Positions 1 through 7,318 of a stretch of 22,648 nt of DNA are shown here, piece by piece. Within the stretch, counting starts at the first letter, position 1; every line of letters begins with the position of its first letter. Made by a program: the position numbers and the translations under genes. The notes beneath the pieces are model-generated. The model saw only the letters and a program-made list of their open reading frames with translations. It was not told where the DNA came from and made no database searches. The DNA comes from an uncultured Eubacteriales bacterium (lineage in GTDB: Bacteria; Bacillota; Clostridia; Oscillospirales; Acutalibacteraceae): positions 2,942 to 25,589 of the forward strand of contig CAJTXF010000031.1 in assembly GCA_910580045.1 (NCBI GenBank), given 5' to 3'.

Positions 1-80
1 TTGCCCCCAACCCCCCACCACCTTTTGAAAAAGGTGGACGAAAACTTCCATTCCGCCTTTACCTTACTCTTACTGCAAGG
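1..80 (-). repeat. Dispersed repeat, copy 1 (partial)
   Basis: Reverse-complemented, bases 18-47 match bases 19405-19434 exactly over 30 bp, and the similarity continues more loosely on both sides (a GC-rich G-run follows in both). The core contains a hairpin formed by CCACCTTT and AAAGGTGG. The second copy lies in the left arm of the large fold-back element at 19349-20011. The start of similarity near base 76-80 coincides with the point where the acetyltransferase frame loses family resemblance. Confidence 0.75.
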
Positions 81-449
81 CGCTGCCTGGCGGATGGCTG
101 TCTGGCTCTCGAATATCACCAGCCGGTGCTCCCCATTTTGCCGGGGCATATGCTCTCCCCCATAGGCCACCATCTCAGGGGCAAGGGCCTCATAGCCAGG
201 CCGCAGGCTGAAATACACGTCCGTCACCGGGTTCTCGTGAAAGCAGAAGCCCACGATTTTCTCCCCGTCCAGCCACATCCCGCACCGGTGGAGAAAGGAC
301 TTGTCCATCCAGCCAGAGCACAGGGCGTACTCCCAAAAGGGCGCGGGCACGCCGCCCCGGCGGTCCAGGGAAAAAATGTCCAGTAGGAACTGGTATACGG
401 CCATATGGTCGCCCAACATGCTGAACTGTTTGGTGGTGATACTTTCCAT
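1..449 (-). pseudogene. GNAT-family acetyltransferase, truncated by a repeat (runs off the left edge)
   Basis: The minus-strand frame starts at ATG 449, after GGAGG about five bases upstream and ten bases past the stop of the YCII-like gene, so it is the last visible gene of the operon. Residues 1-123 resemble the N-terminal half of clostridial GNAT acetyltransferases of roughly 290 residues, with stretches such as GVPAPFWEYAL, SGWMDKSF, ENPVTDVYFSLRPGYE and LVIFESQTAI; this family assignment is from memory. After residue 123 the frame enters a dispersed repeat and reads KFSSTFFKRW, which is repeat-encoded, not GNAT sequence. No stop occurs before the edge. The second half of the enzyme is therefore missing, and the gene is probably a disrupted remnant. 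If any product is made, it is unlikely to be a complete acetyl-CoA-dependent enzyme. Confidence 0.7.
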
Positions 450-459
450 GGCCCCCTCC

Positions 460-759
460 TTACAGCAGGTAGTTGTTTTCCCGGTTCGCGGCCTGCAGGC
501 CCACTAATTTATAGGCCGCGTAGCCCCCCAGGACCAAAGGCTCTTCCCTGCAGAGGGCTTCCGCCTCCTCCCGGCTCTCTGTCTTTAGGATATACATCCC
601 AGCCATGCCCGGATATCCGTGGAACACACCGCAGAACTCCAGCTTCCCCTGGTCGTCCAGCTGCCTTATATTCTCAACATGCTCAGCAACCACTTTCTTT
701 GTCAGCCGGTTATAGGTCTTGCTCTTTTCCAGCAGAACTAAATACATTAAATTCTCCAC
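460..759 (-). CDS. YCII-related domain protein (YciI-like)
   Basis: A 99-residue protein with the pattern of the YCII dimeric alpha-beta barrel fold: a hydrophobic first strand (MYLVLLEKSK), a central segment with KLEFCGVFHG and GMAGMYILKTESREEAEALC, then a PLVLGGYAAYKLVGL strand. Proteins of this family are small and mostly of unknown substrate; some act in cleavage of chlorinated or aromatic lactones, but nothing here points to one reaction. The start is ambiguous. GTG at 759 has a GGAGG eight bases upstream; ATG at 747 is preceded by a weaker GGAG six bases upstream and would give the more usual family N-terminus (95 residues). It is part of the minus-strand operon and sits 27 bases after the cupin stop. 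Confidence 0.78.
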   Translation of the reverse strand: MENLMYLVLLEKSKTYNRLTKKVVAEHVENIRQLDDQGKLEFCGVFHGYPGMAGMYILKTESREEAEALCREEPLVLGGYAAYKLVGLQAANRENNYLL

Positions 760-786
760 AGGGCTTTCCTCCGTATTTGGTATTTT

Positions 787-1113
787 TTAAGACCTTTCCG
801 CCTCCTGGGTGACAGAAATCTTGATGACCTTTGCGGTCTGCTTCTCCCGATTCCAGATGGAGTGGGGAATGCTTCCCTGCACATAGATCATCCCGTCCTT
901 CTCTACCGTGCGGGCCTGGTCCCCCAGCATGATTTCCACCTGGCCCTCCGCCACAATGAAGATATGGTCCTCCGGGTGGGTATGGTTTCCCTGGGGGCCG
1001 CCACCGTTGGGCTCAATATAGGCCAGCGCGCCCCACTGGATGCTCCCCATACGGTCAAAGAGCTTTTTGGCCAGAAAATCCTTGTGCCCCTCGGGCGTGA
1101 TAAATTCTTCCAT
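787..1113 (-). CDS. Small single-domain cupin protein
   Basis: A 108-residue single cupin barrel. Metal-binding cupin motif 1 is visible as GNHTHPEDHIFIVAEGQVEI (His44, His46, His50 and the usual glycines), and motif 2 as IYVQGSIPHSIWN (His84). The substrate cannot be told; cupins of this size are often metal-dependent isomerases, dioxygenases or small-molecule sensors. An upstream TTG at 1128 keeps the frame open, but GGAGG lies eight bases before ATG 1113, so the ATG is preferred. It follows the ThiI stop by 21 bases and belongs to the same minus-strand operon. Nothing in the sequence links it functionally to tRNA thiolation. Confidence 0.85.
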   Translation of the reverse strand: MEEFITPEGHKDFLAKKLFDRMGSIQWGALAYIEPNGGGPQGNHTHPEDHIFIVAEGQVEIMLGDQARTVEKDGMIYVQGSIPHSIWNREKQTAKVIKISVTQEAERS

Positions 1114-1134
1114 AGCCGTCTCCTCCAAAAGAAA

Positions 1135-2310
1135 TCAGTAAGCAGTGATGTGGGTGGTCCGCACATTCTCCAGGGCTTCCCGGAGCAGGGCTTCCCCGTC
1201 TATGGCCCCCTCGCCCCGCTCCACCATCTCCAGGGTAGGCTTGGTGCGGGGGTGCTTGGGGGTGAAGATGGTACAGCAGTCCTCATAGGGCTCAATGGAG
1301 GTGTCGAAGGTGTCAATCTGCCGGGCGGTTTTTATAATCTCCGCCTTGTCGCTGCCAATCAGGGGCCGGAACACCGGGAGCTTAGCCACCGCGTCTGTGC
1401 AGGCAATGGCCTGGACGGTCTGGCTGGCCACCTGGCCCAGGCTCTCCCCGGTAATCAGGCACTGGCAGCCCTCCTGCTCCGCCACCCGCTGGGCGGCCCG
1501 GAGCATGTACCGGCGCAGGATGACTGTGCCCAAATCCTCTGGGCAGCAGTCCCGGATTTCCTCCTGCAAATGGGTGAACCCCACGGTCACCAGCTTGATT
1601 CTCCCCGCGTACTGGCTGACCTGGCGGAGCAGCCGGACCACCTTGTCATGGGCCAGCTCGCTGGTATAGGGGGGGCTGGCGAAGTGAACGGCGGTGAGGG
1701 CCAGGCCCCGCTTGGCCATGGTCCAGGCCGCCACGGGGCTGTCCAGGCCCCCGCTGATGAGCACCAGCCCCCGGCCCCCGGTGCCCACCGGAATGCCCCC
1801 CGCCCCAGGCCGGGCATTGGCATGGACAAAGGCGTACTGCTCCCGCACCTCCACCCGGACCTCCACGTCCGGGTGGTGTACGTCCACCCGGAGATGGGGG
1901 TATTTTTCCAGGAGATACCCGCCTACCTCAGCGGAAATCTCCGGGGACTTGCAGGGGAATTTCTTGTCGCTGCGCTTGCACTCCACCTTAAAGCTGTCAG
2001 CCTCTTCCAGCTTCTCCTGCAGATACTCCGCCGCACGCTCCTGAATAGCCCGCAGCTCCTTCTCCGCAGTGCCTGCCCGGGTGTAGCTGACTACCCCGAA
2101 GACCTTGCCGCAGCGCTCCTCCGCCAAGTCCATATCCGCGTCCCCGTCCAGGGGCTCCACATAGATGGTAGACTGCTTAGAGCTCACCGCGAACCGGCCC
2201 GCGTCCCCCAGGCGGCGCTTTACATTTTTCATGAGCACTTCCTCAAAGCTCCGGCGGTTCAGGCCCTTGAGGGCAATTTCCCCCAGCTTGAGCAAAATCA
2301 TTTCCTGCAT
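1135..2310 (-). CDS. thiI: tRNA 4-thiouridine synthase ThiI (no rhodanese domain)
   Basis: A 391-residue ATP-dependent tRNA sulfurtransferase acting in the cytoplasm. It adenylates U8 of tRNA and inserts sulfur to make s4U; in many bacteria it also feeds thiamine thiazole synthesis. Domains in order: N-terminal ferredoxin-like region (ILLKLGEIALKG), THUMP domain to about residue 165, then the PP-loop ATPase with SGGLDS at 186-191. The conserved TKPTLEMVE region lies near the C-terminus. It ends at the Gram-positive length of about 400 residues and lacks the C-terminal rhodanese domain of the E. coli enzyme, so sulfur should come directly from the adjacent cysteine desulfurase. An in-frame TTG at 2337 lies upstream, but GGAG precedes ATG 2310. 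The HAD stop TAG is one base before this ATG, indicating coupled translation. Confidence 0.95.
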   Translation of the reverse strand: MQEMILLKLGEIALKGLNRRSFEEVLMKNVKRRLGDAGRFAVSSKQSTIYVEPLDGDADMDLAEERCGKVFGVVSYTRAGTAEKELRAIQERAAEYLQEKLEEADSFKVECKRSDKKFPCKSPEISAEVGGYLLEKYPHLRVDVHHPDVEVRVEVREQYAFVHANARPGAGGIPVGTGGRGLVLISGGLDSPVAAWTMAKRGLALTAVHFASPPYTSELAHDKVVRLLRQVSQYAGRIKLVTVGFTHLQEEIRDCCPEDLGTVILRRYMLRAAQRVAEQEGCQCLITGESLGQVASQTVQAIACTDAVAKLPVFRPLIGSDKAEIIKTARQIDTFDTSIEPYEDCCTIFTPKHPRTKPTLEMVERGEGAIDGEALLREALENVRTTHITAY

Positions 2311-2311
2311 C

Positions 2312-3010
2312 CTATCTCCGTCCTTTCCGCTCCACAAAGTTCACCAGCTCCCGCAGATTGCGGATGACCCACTGGGAATCCGGCTGGTTCTCGTTTCTGT
2401 CAATCAAAAAAGAGGTGAAGCCCAAGGCCCGGGCCCCGTCAGCCTCAGGAAGGCAGTCGTCCACATACAGGCTCTCCTCTGCCGGCACCCCCTGGGCCTC
2501 TAATGCAGCTTTGAAAATCACCGAATCCGGCTTGCCCGCCCCCACCAGAGAGCTGGCTGTAAAGCTGGTGAAATATCCGTGGAGGCCGCAGTTCAGCAAG
2601 GTCATTTCCAAAGAGGGCGGGCTGTCGCTGATGACTCCCATTTTGTACCCCTTATTCTTGAAGTATTCCAGCACGTCCACAGTCTCCGGGTAGGGGTGCT
2701 TTTTTAAGTACCAGAGCTTTTCCACCAGCATATCCGCCCGCTCGGCTGTCTTCTCCGTGATACCCATGTCCTCAAATACGTACAGGTACCACTGGCGGAA
2801 AAAGTCCAGCTCCTGCTCCACGGTCTTGTAAGGCGCAAAGGGGAAGCCCCCTTCCTGCACCCGCTGGAACATCTTCATAAAATAGTCGTAGCTGCTGTCG
2901 AACTCCCGGCCGCTCCACTGCTCTAAACGCTCGTTGCGAAACCGGGTCCACGCTGGGTCCCCCCGGACCAAAGTACCGTCCCTATCGAAAAATATGGCCT
3001 TATACTTCAT
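2312..3010 (-). CDS. HAD-superfamily hydrolase (phosphoglycolate-phosphatase-like)
   Basis: A 232-residue HAD hydrolase. Motif I is FFDRDGT (nucleophile Asp9, acid/base Asp11). A helical cap covers about residues 20-100 and contains FAPYKTVEQELDFF. Motif II is GVISDSPPS, motif III the lysine in GAGKPDSVIF, and motif IV YVDDCLPEADGA. All catalytic positions look intact. It should dephosphorylate a small phosphorylated metabolite, but the substrate is not readable. AAAGGAG lies seven bases before ATG 3010. It sits between the cysteine desulfurase (12-base gap) and ThiI (one-base gap), so it is co-transcribed with both. A role in nucleotide or cofactor repair would fit the NAD and tRNA neighbours, but that is speculation. 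Confidence 0.92.
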   Translation of the reverse strand: MKYKAIFFDRDGTLVRGDPAWTRFRNERLEQWSGREFDSSYDYFMKMFQRVQEGGFPFAPYKTVEQELDFFRQWYLYVFEDMGITEKTAERADMLVEKLWYLKKHPYPETVDVLEYFKNKGYKMGVISDSPPSLEMTLLNCGLHGYFTSFTASSLVGAGKPDSVIFKAALEAQGVPAEESLYVDDCLPEADGARALGFTSFLIDRNENQPDSQWVIRNLRELVNFVERKGRR

Positions 3011-3022
3011 CCTCTTTCTCCT

Positions 3023-4159
3023 TTACCTCTCCTTTGCCAGAGTGGCAAGCCCCGTTCGGACCCCCTCACACAAGGCCAGCACGTCCTCCCCGGCGGTAAA
3101 CCGGGACAGGCTCACCCGCAGGGCAGAGCTTATCCGCTCTTTTGGCAGGCCCATAGCGGCCAGCACATGGCTGGGCGCGGCTTTGCCGCAGGCCGACCCG
3201 GCGGACACATATACATCCCGCTGGGCCAAAAAGTGGAGCATAGTCTCTGCCCGCACCCCCAGGGCCGAGAAGTTCACAATATAGGGCAGGCCCTCTGGGG
3301 AGGTGTTCAACGCCACCCCTGGGATGGCGCGAAGTCTTTCCCACAGCATATGGTGAAGCTCCTCCATCCGGGGCAGGACCTCCCCGGGCCGGGGGGCCAG
3401 CTCCGCAGCTTTGGCGAAGGCGCCAATCAAAGGCAGGCTTTCTGTGCCGGAGCGCAGGCCCCGTTCCTGCCCGCCCCCAAACACCCGGGGCAGAATCCGA
3501 GTCCCCTTCTTCACGTACAAGGCGCCCACCCCCTTGGGCCCGTGGATTTTGTGGGCGCTGACCGTACACAAATCCGCCCCCAGCTTCTGGGGGGTAAAGT
3601 CCAGCTTGCAGAAGGCCTGGACGCAGTCTGTGTGAAGCAGGGCCGGGGCCTTTTTCCGCCGGATAGCCCGGGCCGCCTCGGCCACAGGCAGGACCACCCC
3701 GGTCTCGTTGTTCACCAGCATCACGCTGACCAGGATGGTATTCCCATCAATGGCCTCCCAAAGGGCCTCCGGGTCCACATGCCCGGCGCTGTCCGGCCTC
3801 ACGTACTCCACCTGAAAGCCCTGGGCCTCCAGCTCCTTAGCGGCGTTCAGCACCGAGTCATGCTCCACTGCCGTGGTGACGATTTTATTCCCCAGCCGCT
3901 TCCGGGCGGCGGCCGTCCCCAGCAGGGCCAGATTGTTGGCCTCTGTGCCCCCGCCGGTGAACACAAGCTCCTCCGGCCCGGCCCCCAGCCGCTTCGCTAG
4001 GGTGAGTCGGGCGGTGTCCAGCTCCTTTTTGGCTAAAAATCCTAAGGTATGCAGGGAGGAGGGGTTCCCCCAGTCCTGGGTCATCAGCCGCAGGGCCTCC
4101 TGGGCCGCCTCGGGCAGTACCGGGGTGGTGGCAGAGTTGTCCAGATAATGCCCGCCCAT
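3023..4159 (-). CDS. Cysteine desulfurase (NifS/IscS family), partner of ThiI
   Basis: A 378-residue PLP-dependent enzyme that removes sulfur from L-cysteine as an enzyme persulfide. It opens with HYLDNSATTPVLPEA, the typical NifS/IscS start. The PLP-binding His lies in TAVEHDSVL (His100), the Schiff-base lysine in SAHKIHGPKG (Lys204), and the persulfide cysteine in YVSAGSACGKAAPSHVL (Cys324) on the mobile loop. The frame stays open upstream to 4411, but that stretch is antisense to the dehydrogenase. ATG 4159 has AGGAGG five bases upstream and overlaps the dehydrogenase stop by one base (TGATG). Co-location with thiI is the classic Gram-positive arrangement, so its main acceptor is probably ThiI, not an Fe-S scaffold. 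No iscU or sufU is present in this window. Confidence 0.95.
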   Translation of the reverse strand: MGGHYLDNSATTPVLPEAAQEALRLMTQDWGNPSSLHTLGFLAKKELDTARLTLAKRLGAGPEELVFTGGGTEANNLALLGTAAARKRLGNKIVTTAVEHDSVLNAAKELEAQGFQVEYVRPDSAGHVDPEALWEAIDGNTILVSVMLVNNETGVVLPVAEAARAIRRKKAPALLHTDCVQAFCKLDFTPQKLGADLCTVSAHKIHGPKGVGALYVKKGTRILPRVFGGGQERGLRSGTESLPLIGAFAKAAELAPRPGEVLPRMEELHHMLWERLRAIPGVALNTSPEGLPYIVNFSALGVRAETMLHFLAQRDVYVSAGSACGKAAPSHVLAAMGLPKERISSALRVSLSRFTAGEDVLALCEGVRTGLATLAKER

Positions 4160-5196
4160 CAGCGCCTCCTGTAGCCGGTGGAGAAGTCTACCTGGTTGCG
4201 CAGAGGCTCTCCCCGCAGATACCGGCCCAGGTTCTCCGCGAAAATTCCCGCGATTCGCTCCAGGGTCTCCCACAGGTGGTAGCCTCCGGACACGTGGGGG
4301 GTGATGACCGCTGTGGAGATGCCCCAGAGCCTGTGCTCTGGAGGCAGGGGCTCCGGGTCGGTCACGTCCAGCCCGGCTCCGGCCAGGCGGCCGCTCTCCA
4401 GGGCATCGCACAGGGCATCGGTATCAATCAGGTTCCCCCGGCCCACGTTCAGCACCACAGCCCCGGGCTTCATACGCCCAATCCGCTCCCGGCTGAGCAT
4501 CCCCCGGGTCTGGGGGGTGCCGGGCAAAGTGGCGGCCACCACGTCCGCCCGGGGGAGCAGGGCGTCCAGCTCCCCGGTCAGGCAGAGTTCATCCACAAAC
4601 TCCGGCTTCTCTCCCCCTGTGCGGCGCAGGCCAATCACATAAGCGCCCAAAGCCTTGCACAGCCGGGCAAAGTCCCCGCCAATGTCCCCCAGGCCCAGCA
4701 CCAGCACCGTGGCCCCCCGCAGGGTGCGCACCTGGCCCTGGCTCCCCCACTCCCGGCGGAGCTGGGCGTCCCGGTACAGCTCCAACTTCTTAAAAATCAT
4801 CAGCAGCATCCCCAGCATATGCTCGGAGATGGCCAGCCCATAGGCCCCGGTGGCGTTGGTGAGCACCGCGCCCTCTGGCAGCACCCCGGGCCGGGTATAC
4901 CACTCCACCCCGGCCGAGCTTGTCTGCATCCACTCCAGCTGGGAGGCGTGCTTCAGCAAATCAGGCTGCACATTGCCCAAAATGGCATGGGCCCAGGCTA
5001 TATCCTCCTCTGTCACCAATTCGGCGGGCAGCAGCTGGGGAAAGGGCAGCTGGCCCCCTCGACCCGATGGCAGGGCCTCCCCCAGCCGGAAGCGGATTTC
5101 CGCGCCCTCCTGCCGGGCAGGCTGCTCCAAATTTTCCCGCTGCTCCTTGGACAGGGGGATGGTGACCAAAATATGCTTCTTTTCCATATTCTCCAT
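4159..5196 (-). CDS. D-isomer-specific 2-hydroxyacid dehydrogenase (NAD-binding)
   Basis: A 345-residue oxidoreductase of the D-2-hydroxyacid dehydrogenase family, which interconverts D-2-hydroxyacids and 2-oxoacids with NAD(P). The Rossmann fingerprint is GLGDIG at 168-173. The catalytic triad is present: Arg253 in VGRGNLID, Glu282 in DVTDPEPLPPEH, and His301 in TPHVSGG. The N-terminal substrate domain carries QTSSAGVEWY and GAYGLAISEHMLGMLL. The sequence resembles the broad group that includes GhrA/Ddh-like enzymes, so the exact substrate is uncertain. The frame is open up to 5235, but GAGAGG stands just before ATG 5196. It starts 11 bases after the NAD synthetase stop and overlaps the desulfurase start by one base, so the three genes are probably one transcript. 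Confidence 0.9.
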   Translation of the reverse strand: MENMEKKHILVTIPLSKEQRENLEQPARQEGAEIRFRLGEALPSGRGGQLPFPQLLPAELVTEEDIAWAHAILGNVQPDLLKHASQLEWMQTSSAGVEWYTRPGVLPEGAVLTNATGAYGLAISEHMLGMLLMIFKKLELYRDAQLRREWGSQGQVRTLRGATVLVLGLGDIGGDFARLCKALGAYVIGLRRTGGEKPEFVDELCLTGELDALLPRADVVAATLPGTPQTRGMLSRERIGRMKPGAVVLNVGRGNLIDTDALCDALESGRLAGAGLDVTDPEPLPPEHRLWGISTAVITPHVSGGYHLWETLERIAGIFAENLGRYLRGEPLRNQVDFSTGYRRR

Positions 5197-5207
5197 ATTT
5201 CCTCTCC

Positions 5208-7121
5208 TCACAGGGTCTCGATTTCCTTGAGCCACAGGGCCCCGCTGGCGTCGCTGGGCATCCGCCAGTCCCCCCGGGGCGACAGGCTCACCGTACCCAC
5301 CTTGGGGCCGTCCGGCAGACAGGAGCGCTTGAACTGCTGGGCAAAGAACCGCCTGCAGAACACCTGCAGCCAGCCCTTGATGACTTCCGGCCCGTAGGCC
5401 CCGTCAAAGCTCCGGCAGGCCATGCGGTAGATTTTCCCCGGCCCAAAGCCGTACCGGAGCAGGTAGTACAGGAAGAAGTCGTGGAGCTCATAGGGCCCCA
5501 CCAGCTCCTCAGTGCACTGGGCAATCTCCCCATCCTTGGGGGGCAGCAGCTCCGGGCTCACCGGGGTGTCCAGCACGTCGAACAGGGTCTCCCCCAGCAG
5601 GCCCCCCAGCCGCTCCGCCTCAAAGCGCACCAGGTGCCGGACCAGAGTTTTGGGCACGTCCGCGTTCACCCCGTACATGGACATATGGTCCCCGTTGTAG
5701 GTGGCCCAGCCCAAAGCCAGCTCAGACAAATCCCCGGTGCCAATCACAATGCCCCCCCGCTGATTGGCCAAATCCATCATCACCTGGGTGCGCTCCCGGG
5801 CCTGGGCGTTCTCAAAGGTCACGTCATAGTTGTCCTCTGCCTGGCCGATGTCCCTAAAGTGGCTGCGCACCGAGTCCCCGATGGGAATCTCCCGGAAGCT
5901 GGCCCCCAGCTCTTTGGCCATGGTCTCCGCGTTGCGGCGGGTGCGCTCTGTGGTGCCGAAGCAGGGCATGGACACCAGCAGTATCCCCTTCCTGTCCAGG
6001 CCCAGAATGTCAAAGGCCCGCACTGTGACCAGGGCCGCCAAGGTGGAATCCAGGCCCCCGGAGAAGGCGATGCAGGCATCCTTGCAGCGGATATGCCCCA
6101 GCCGGGTGGCCAGGCCCTGGGCCTGCATGGTCAGGATGCTCTGGCAGCGCTCCCCCCGGCCGGCGGACGCGGCGGGCACAAAGGGCTGGCGGGAGAAGCT
6201 CCGCTCTGGGGTAAAATCCGCCAGAGTGGCCTGGTCATAGGCAAAGCCCACCCGGACGAAGCCGTCTTCCGGCAAATCCTGCCAGGTGTTGGCCCGGCGG
6301 CGCTCCTGGGCCAGGCGCTCCAAGTCTATCTCAGCCACGGTGAGCCCAGTGGAGAACAGCCCGCTCTCCCCCAGCACCGTGCCGTTCTCAGCAATGATAT
6401 TATGCCCTGCGAACACCATGTCCCCAGTGGACTCTCCGGGCCCAGCGTCGCAGTACACATAGGCGCTCATGCTGTGGCCAGACCACATCTTCACCAAGTC
6501 CCGGCGGTAGGGGGCCTTGCCTGCCACCTCGTCACTGCAGGAGGGGTTCAAAAGCACCGTGGCCCCGGCCCGGGCCAGCTTGGCGCTGGGGGGCTCCACA
6601 CCCCACAAATCCTCGCAGATTTCCACCCCCAGAGTCAAGCCCTCCACATTCTCACAGGGGAACAGCAGGTTCCGGCCCAAGGGGGCCTCCTGGCCGCAGA
6701 AGCTCACCTGCCGGGGCTCTGGGGCAGGGGTAAAGTACCGGGCCTCGTAGAACTCCCCGTAGTTGGGGATAAAACTCTTGGCAGGCAGGCCCAGCAGCCT
6801 GCCCTTGTGGAACACCGCCGCGCAGTTGTACAGGGAGCCGCCCACAGCCACAGGCACCCCCACCGCGCAGAGGATGTCCAGCCCGGCGGTCTGCTCCATC
6901 AGCCTGGCAAGGCCCTGCTCGGCCGCTGCCAGCAGAGTCCGGCTCTGGAACAAATCCCCGCAGGTGTAGCCAGTCACGGCCAGCTCCGGCAGGCAGACCA
7001 CCCCGCAGCCCCGGCCTGCCGCCTCCTCAATCAGGGCCTTTATCCTTTCTACATTGACATCCACGTCCGCCACCCGCACCTCTGGCGTGGCTGCCGCCAC
7101 TCTCAAAAAACCATCCCGCAT
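5208..7121 (-). CDS. nadE: Glutamine-dependent NAD+ synthetase
   Basis: A 637-residue two-domain enzyme making NAD+ from deamido-NAD+, ATP and glutamine. Residues 1-300 are the nitrilase-like glutaminase with the full triad: Glu46 (LPELAVTGY), Lys115 (PAKSFIPNYGEF) and Cys169 (GVEICEDLWG). Residues from about 330 are the synthetase, with the PP-loop SGGLDST at 354-360 and later GTGDLSELALGW and NADVPKTLV motifs. The length matches the long glutamine-dependent type, not the short ammonia-dependent one. GGAGG lies eight bases before ATG 7121; nine extra upstream codons are unlikely to be used. It heads the minus-strand operon. Only about 40 bases separate it from the upstream terminator, so its promoter must lie within or beyond that hairpin; I could not identify it. 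Confidence 0.96.
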   Translation of the reverse strand: MRDGFLRVAAATPEVRVADVDVNVERIKALIEEAAGRGCGVVCLPELAVTGYTCGDLFQSRTLLAAAEQGLARLMEQTAGLDILCAVGVPVAVGGSLYNCAAVFHKGRLLGLPAKSFIPNYGEFYEARYFTPAPEPRQVSFCGQEAPLGRNLLFPCENVEGLTLGVEICEDLWGVEPPSAKLARAGATVLLNPSCSDEVAGKAPYRRDLVKMWSGHSMSAYVYCDAGPGESTGDMVFAGHNIIAENGTVLGESGLFSTGLTVAEIDLERLAQERRRANTWQDLPEDGFVRVGFAYDQATLADFTPERSFSRQPFVPAASAGRGERCQSILTMQAQGLATRLGHIRCKDACIAFSGGLDSTLAALVTVRAFDILGLDRKGILLVSMPCFGTTERTRRNAETMAKELGASFREIPIGDSVRSHFRDIGQAEDNYDVTFENAQARERTQVMMDLANQRGGIVIGTGDLSELALGWATYNGDHMSMYGVNADVPKTLVRHLVRFEAERLGGLLGETLFDVLDTPVSPELLPPKDGEIAQCTEELVGPYELHDFFLYYLLRYGFGPGKIYRMACRSFDGAYGPEVIKGWLQVFCRRFFAQQFKRSCLPDGPKVGTVSLSPRGDWRMPSDASGALWLKEIETL

Positions 7122-7163
7122 ATACTTGTCCTCCTTATGCAAAACCAAAATTTATTTCTCGTT

Positions 7164-7196
7164 AAAAAAGGCCGCAGACTCGCCTGCGGCCTTTTT
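7164..7196 (-). terminator. Rho-independent terminator behind the VanW-family gene
   Basis: A perfect 8-bp stem (GGCCGCAG at 7170-7177 and CTGCGGCC at 7184-7191) with a six-base loop. On the minus strand it is followed by six T residues. On the plus strand it is followed by five T, so it may work both ways. It separates the VanW-family gene from the nadE operon. Confidence 0.9.
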
Positions 7197-7318
7197 CGCC
7201 TTTTTATAGGAAACGGGGCTGAAGCTGCAGGCGCGTTTCTCATGCCCTGCACTTAGCCCTTGTGCCAATCGAATTTGCGCCTGGCGCTATCCCCTGCCAG
7301 TGCAGATTCTTTAGATTG

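Noticed and set aside
862..2367. Long plus-strand open frame opposite thiI and the cupin gene
   Set aside because: It is antisense to well-supported genes, has no ribosome binding site or family resemblance, and arises from GC-rich third positions. Similar frames at 5481-7256 and 19816-21522 were rejected for the same reason.
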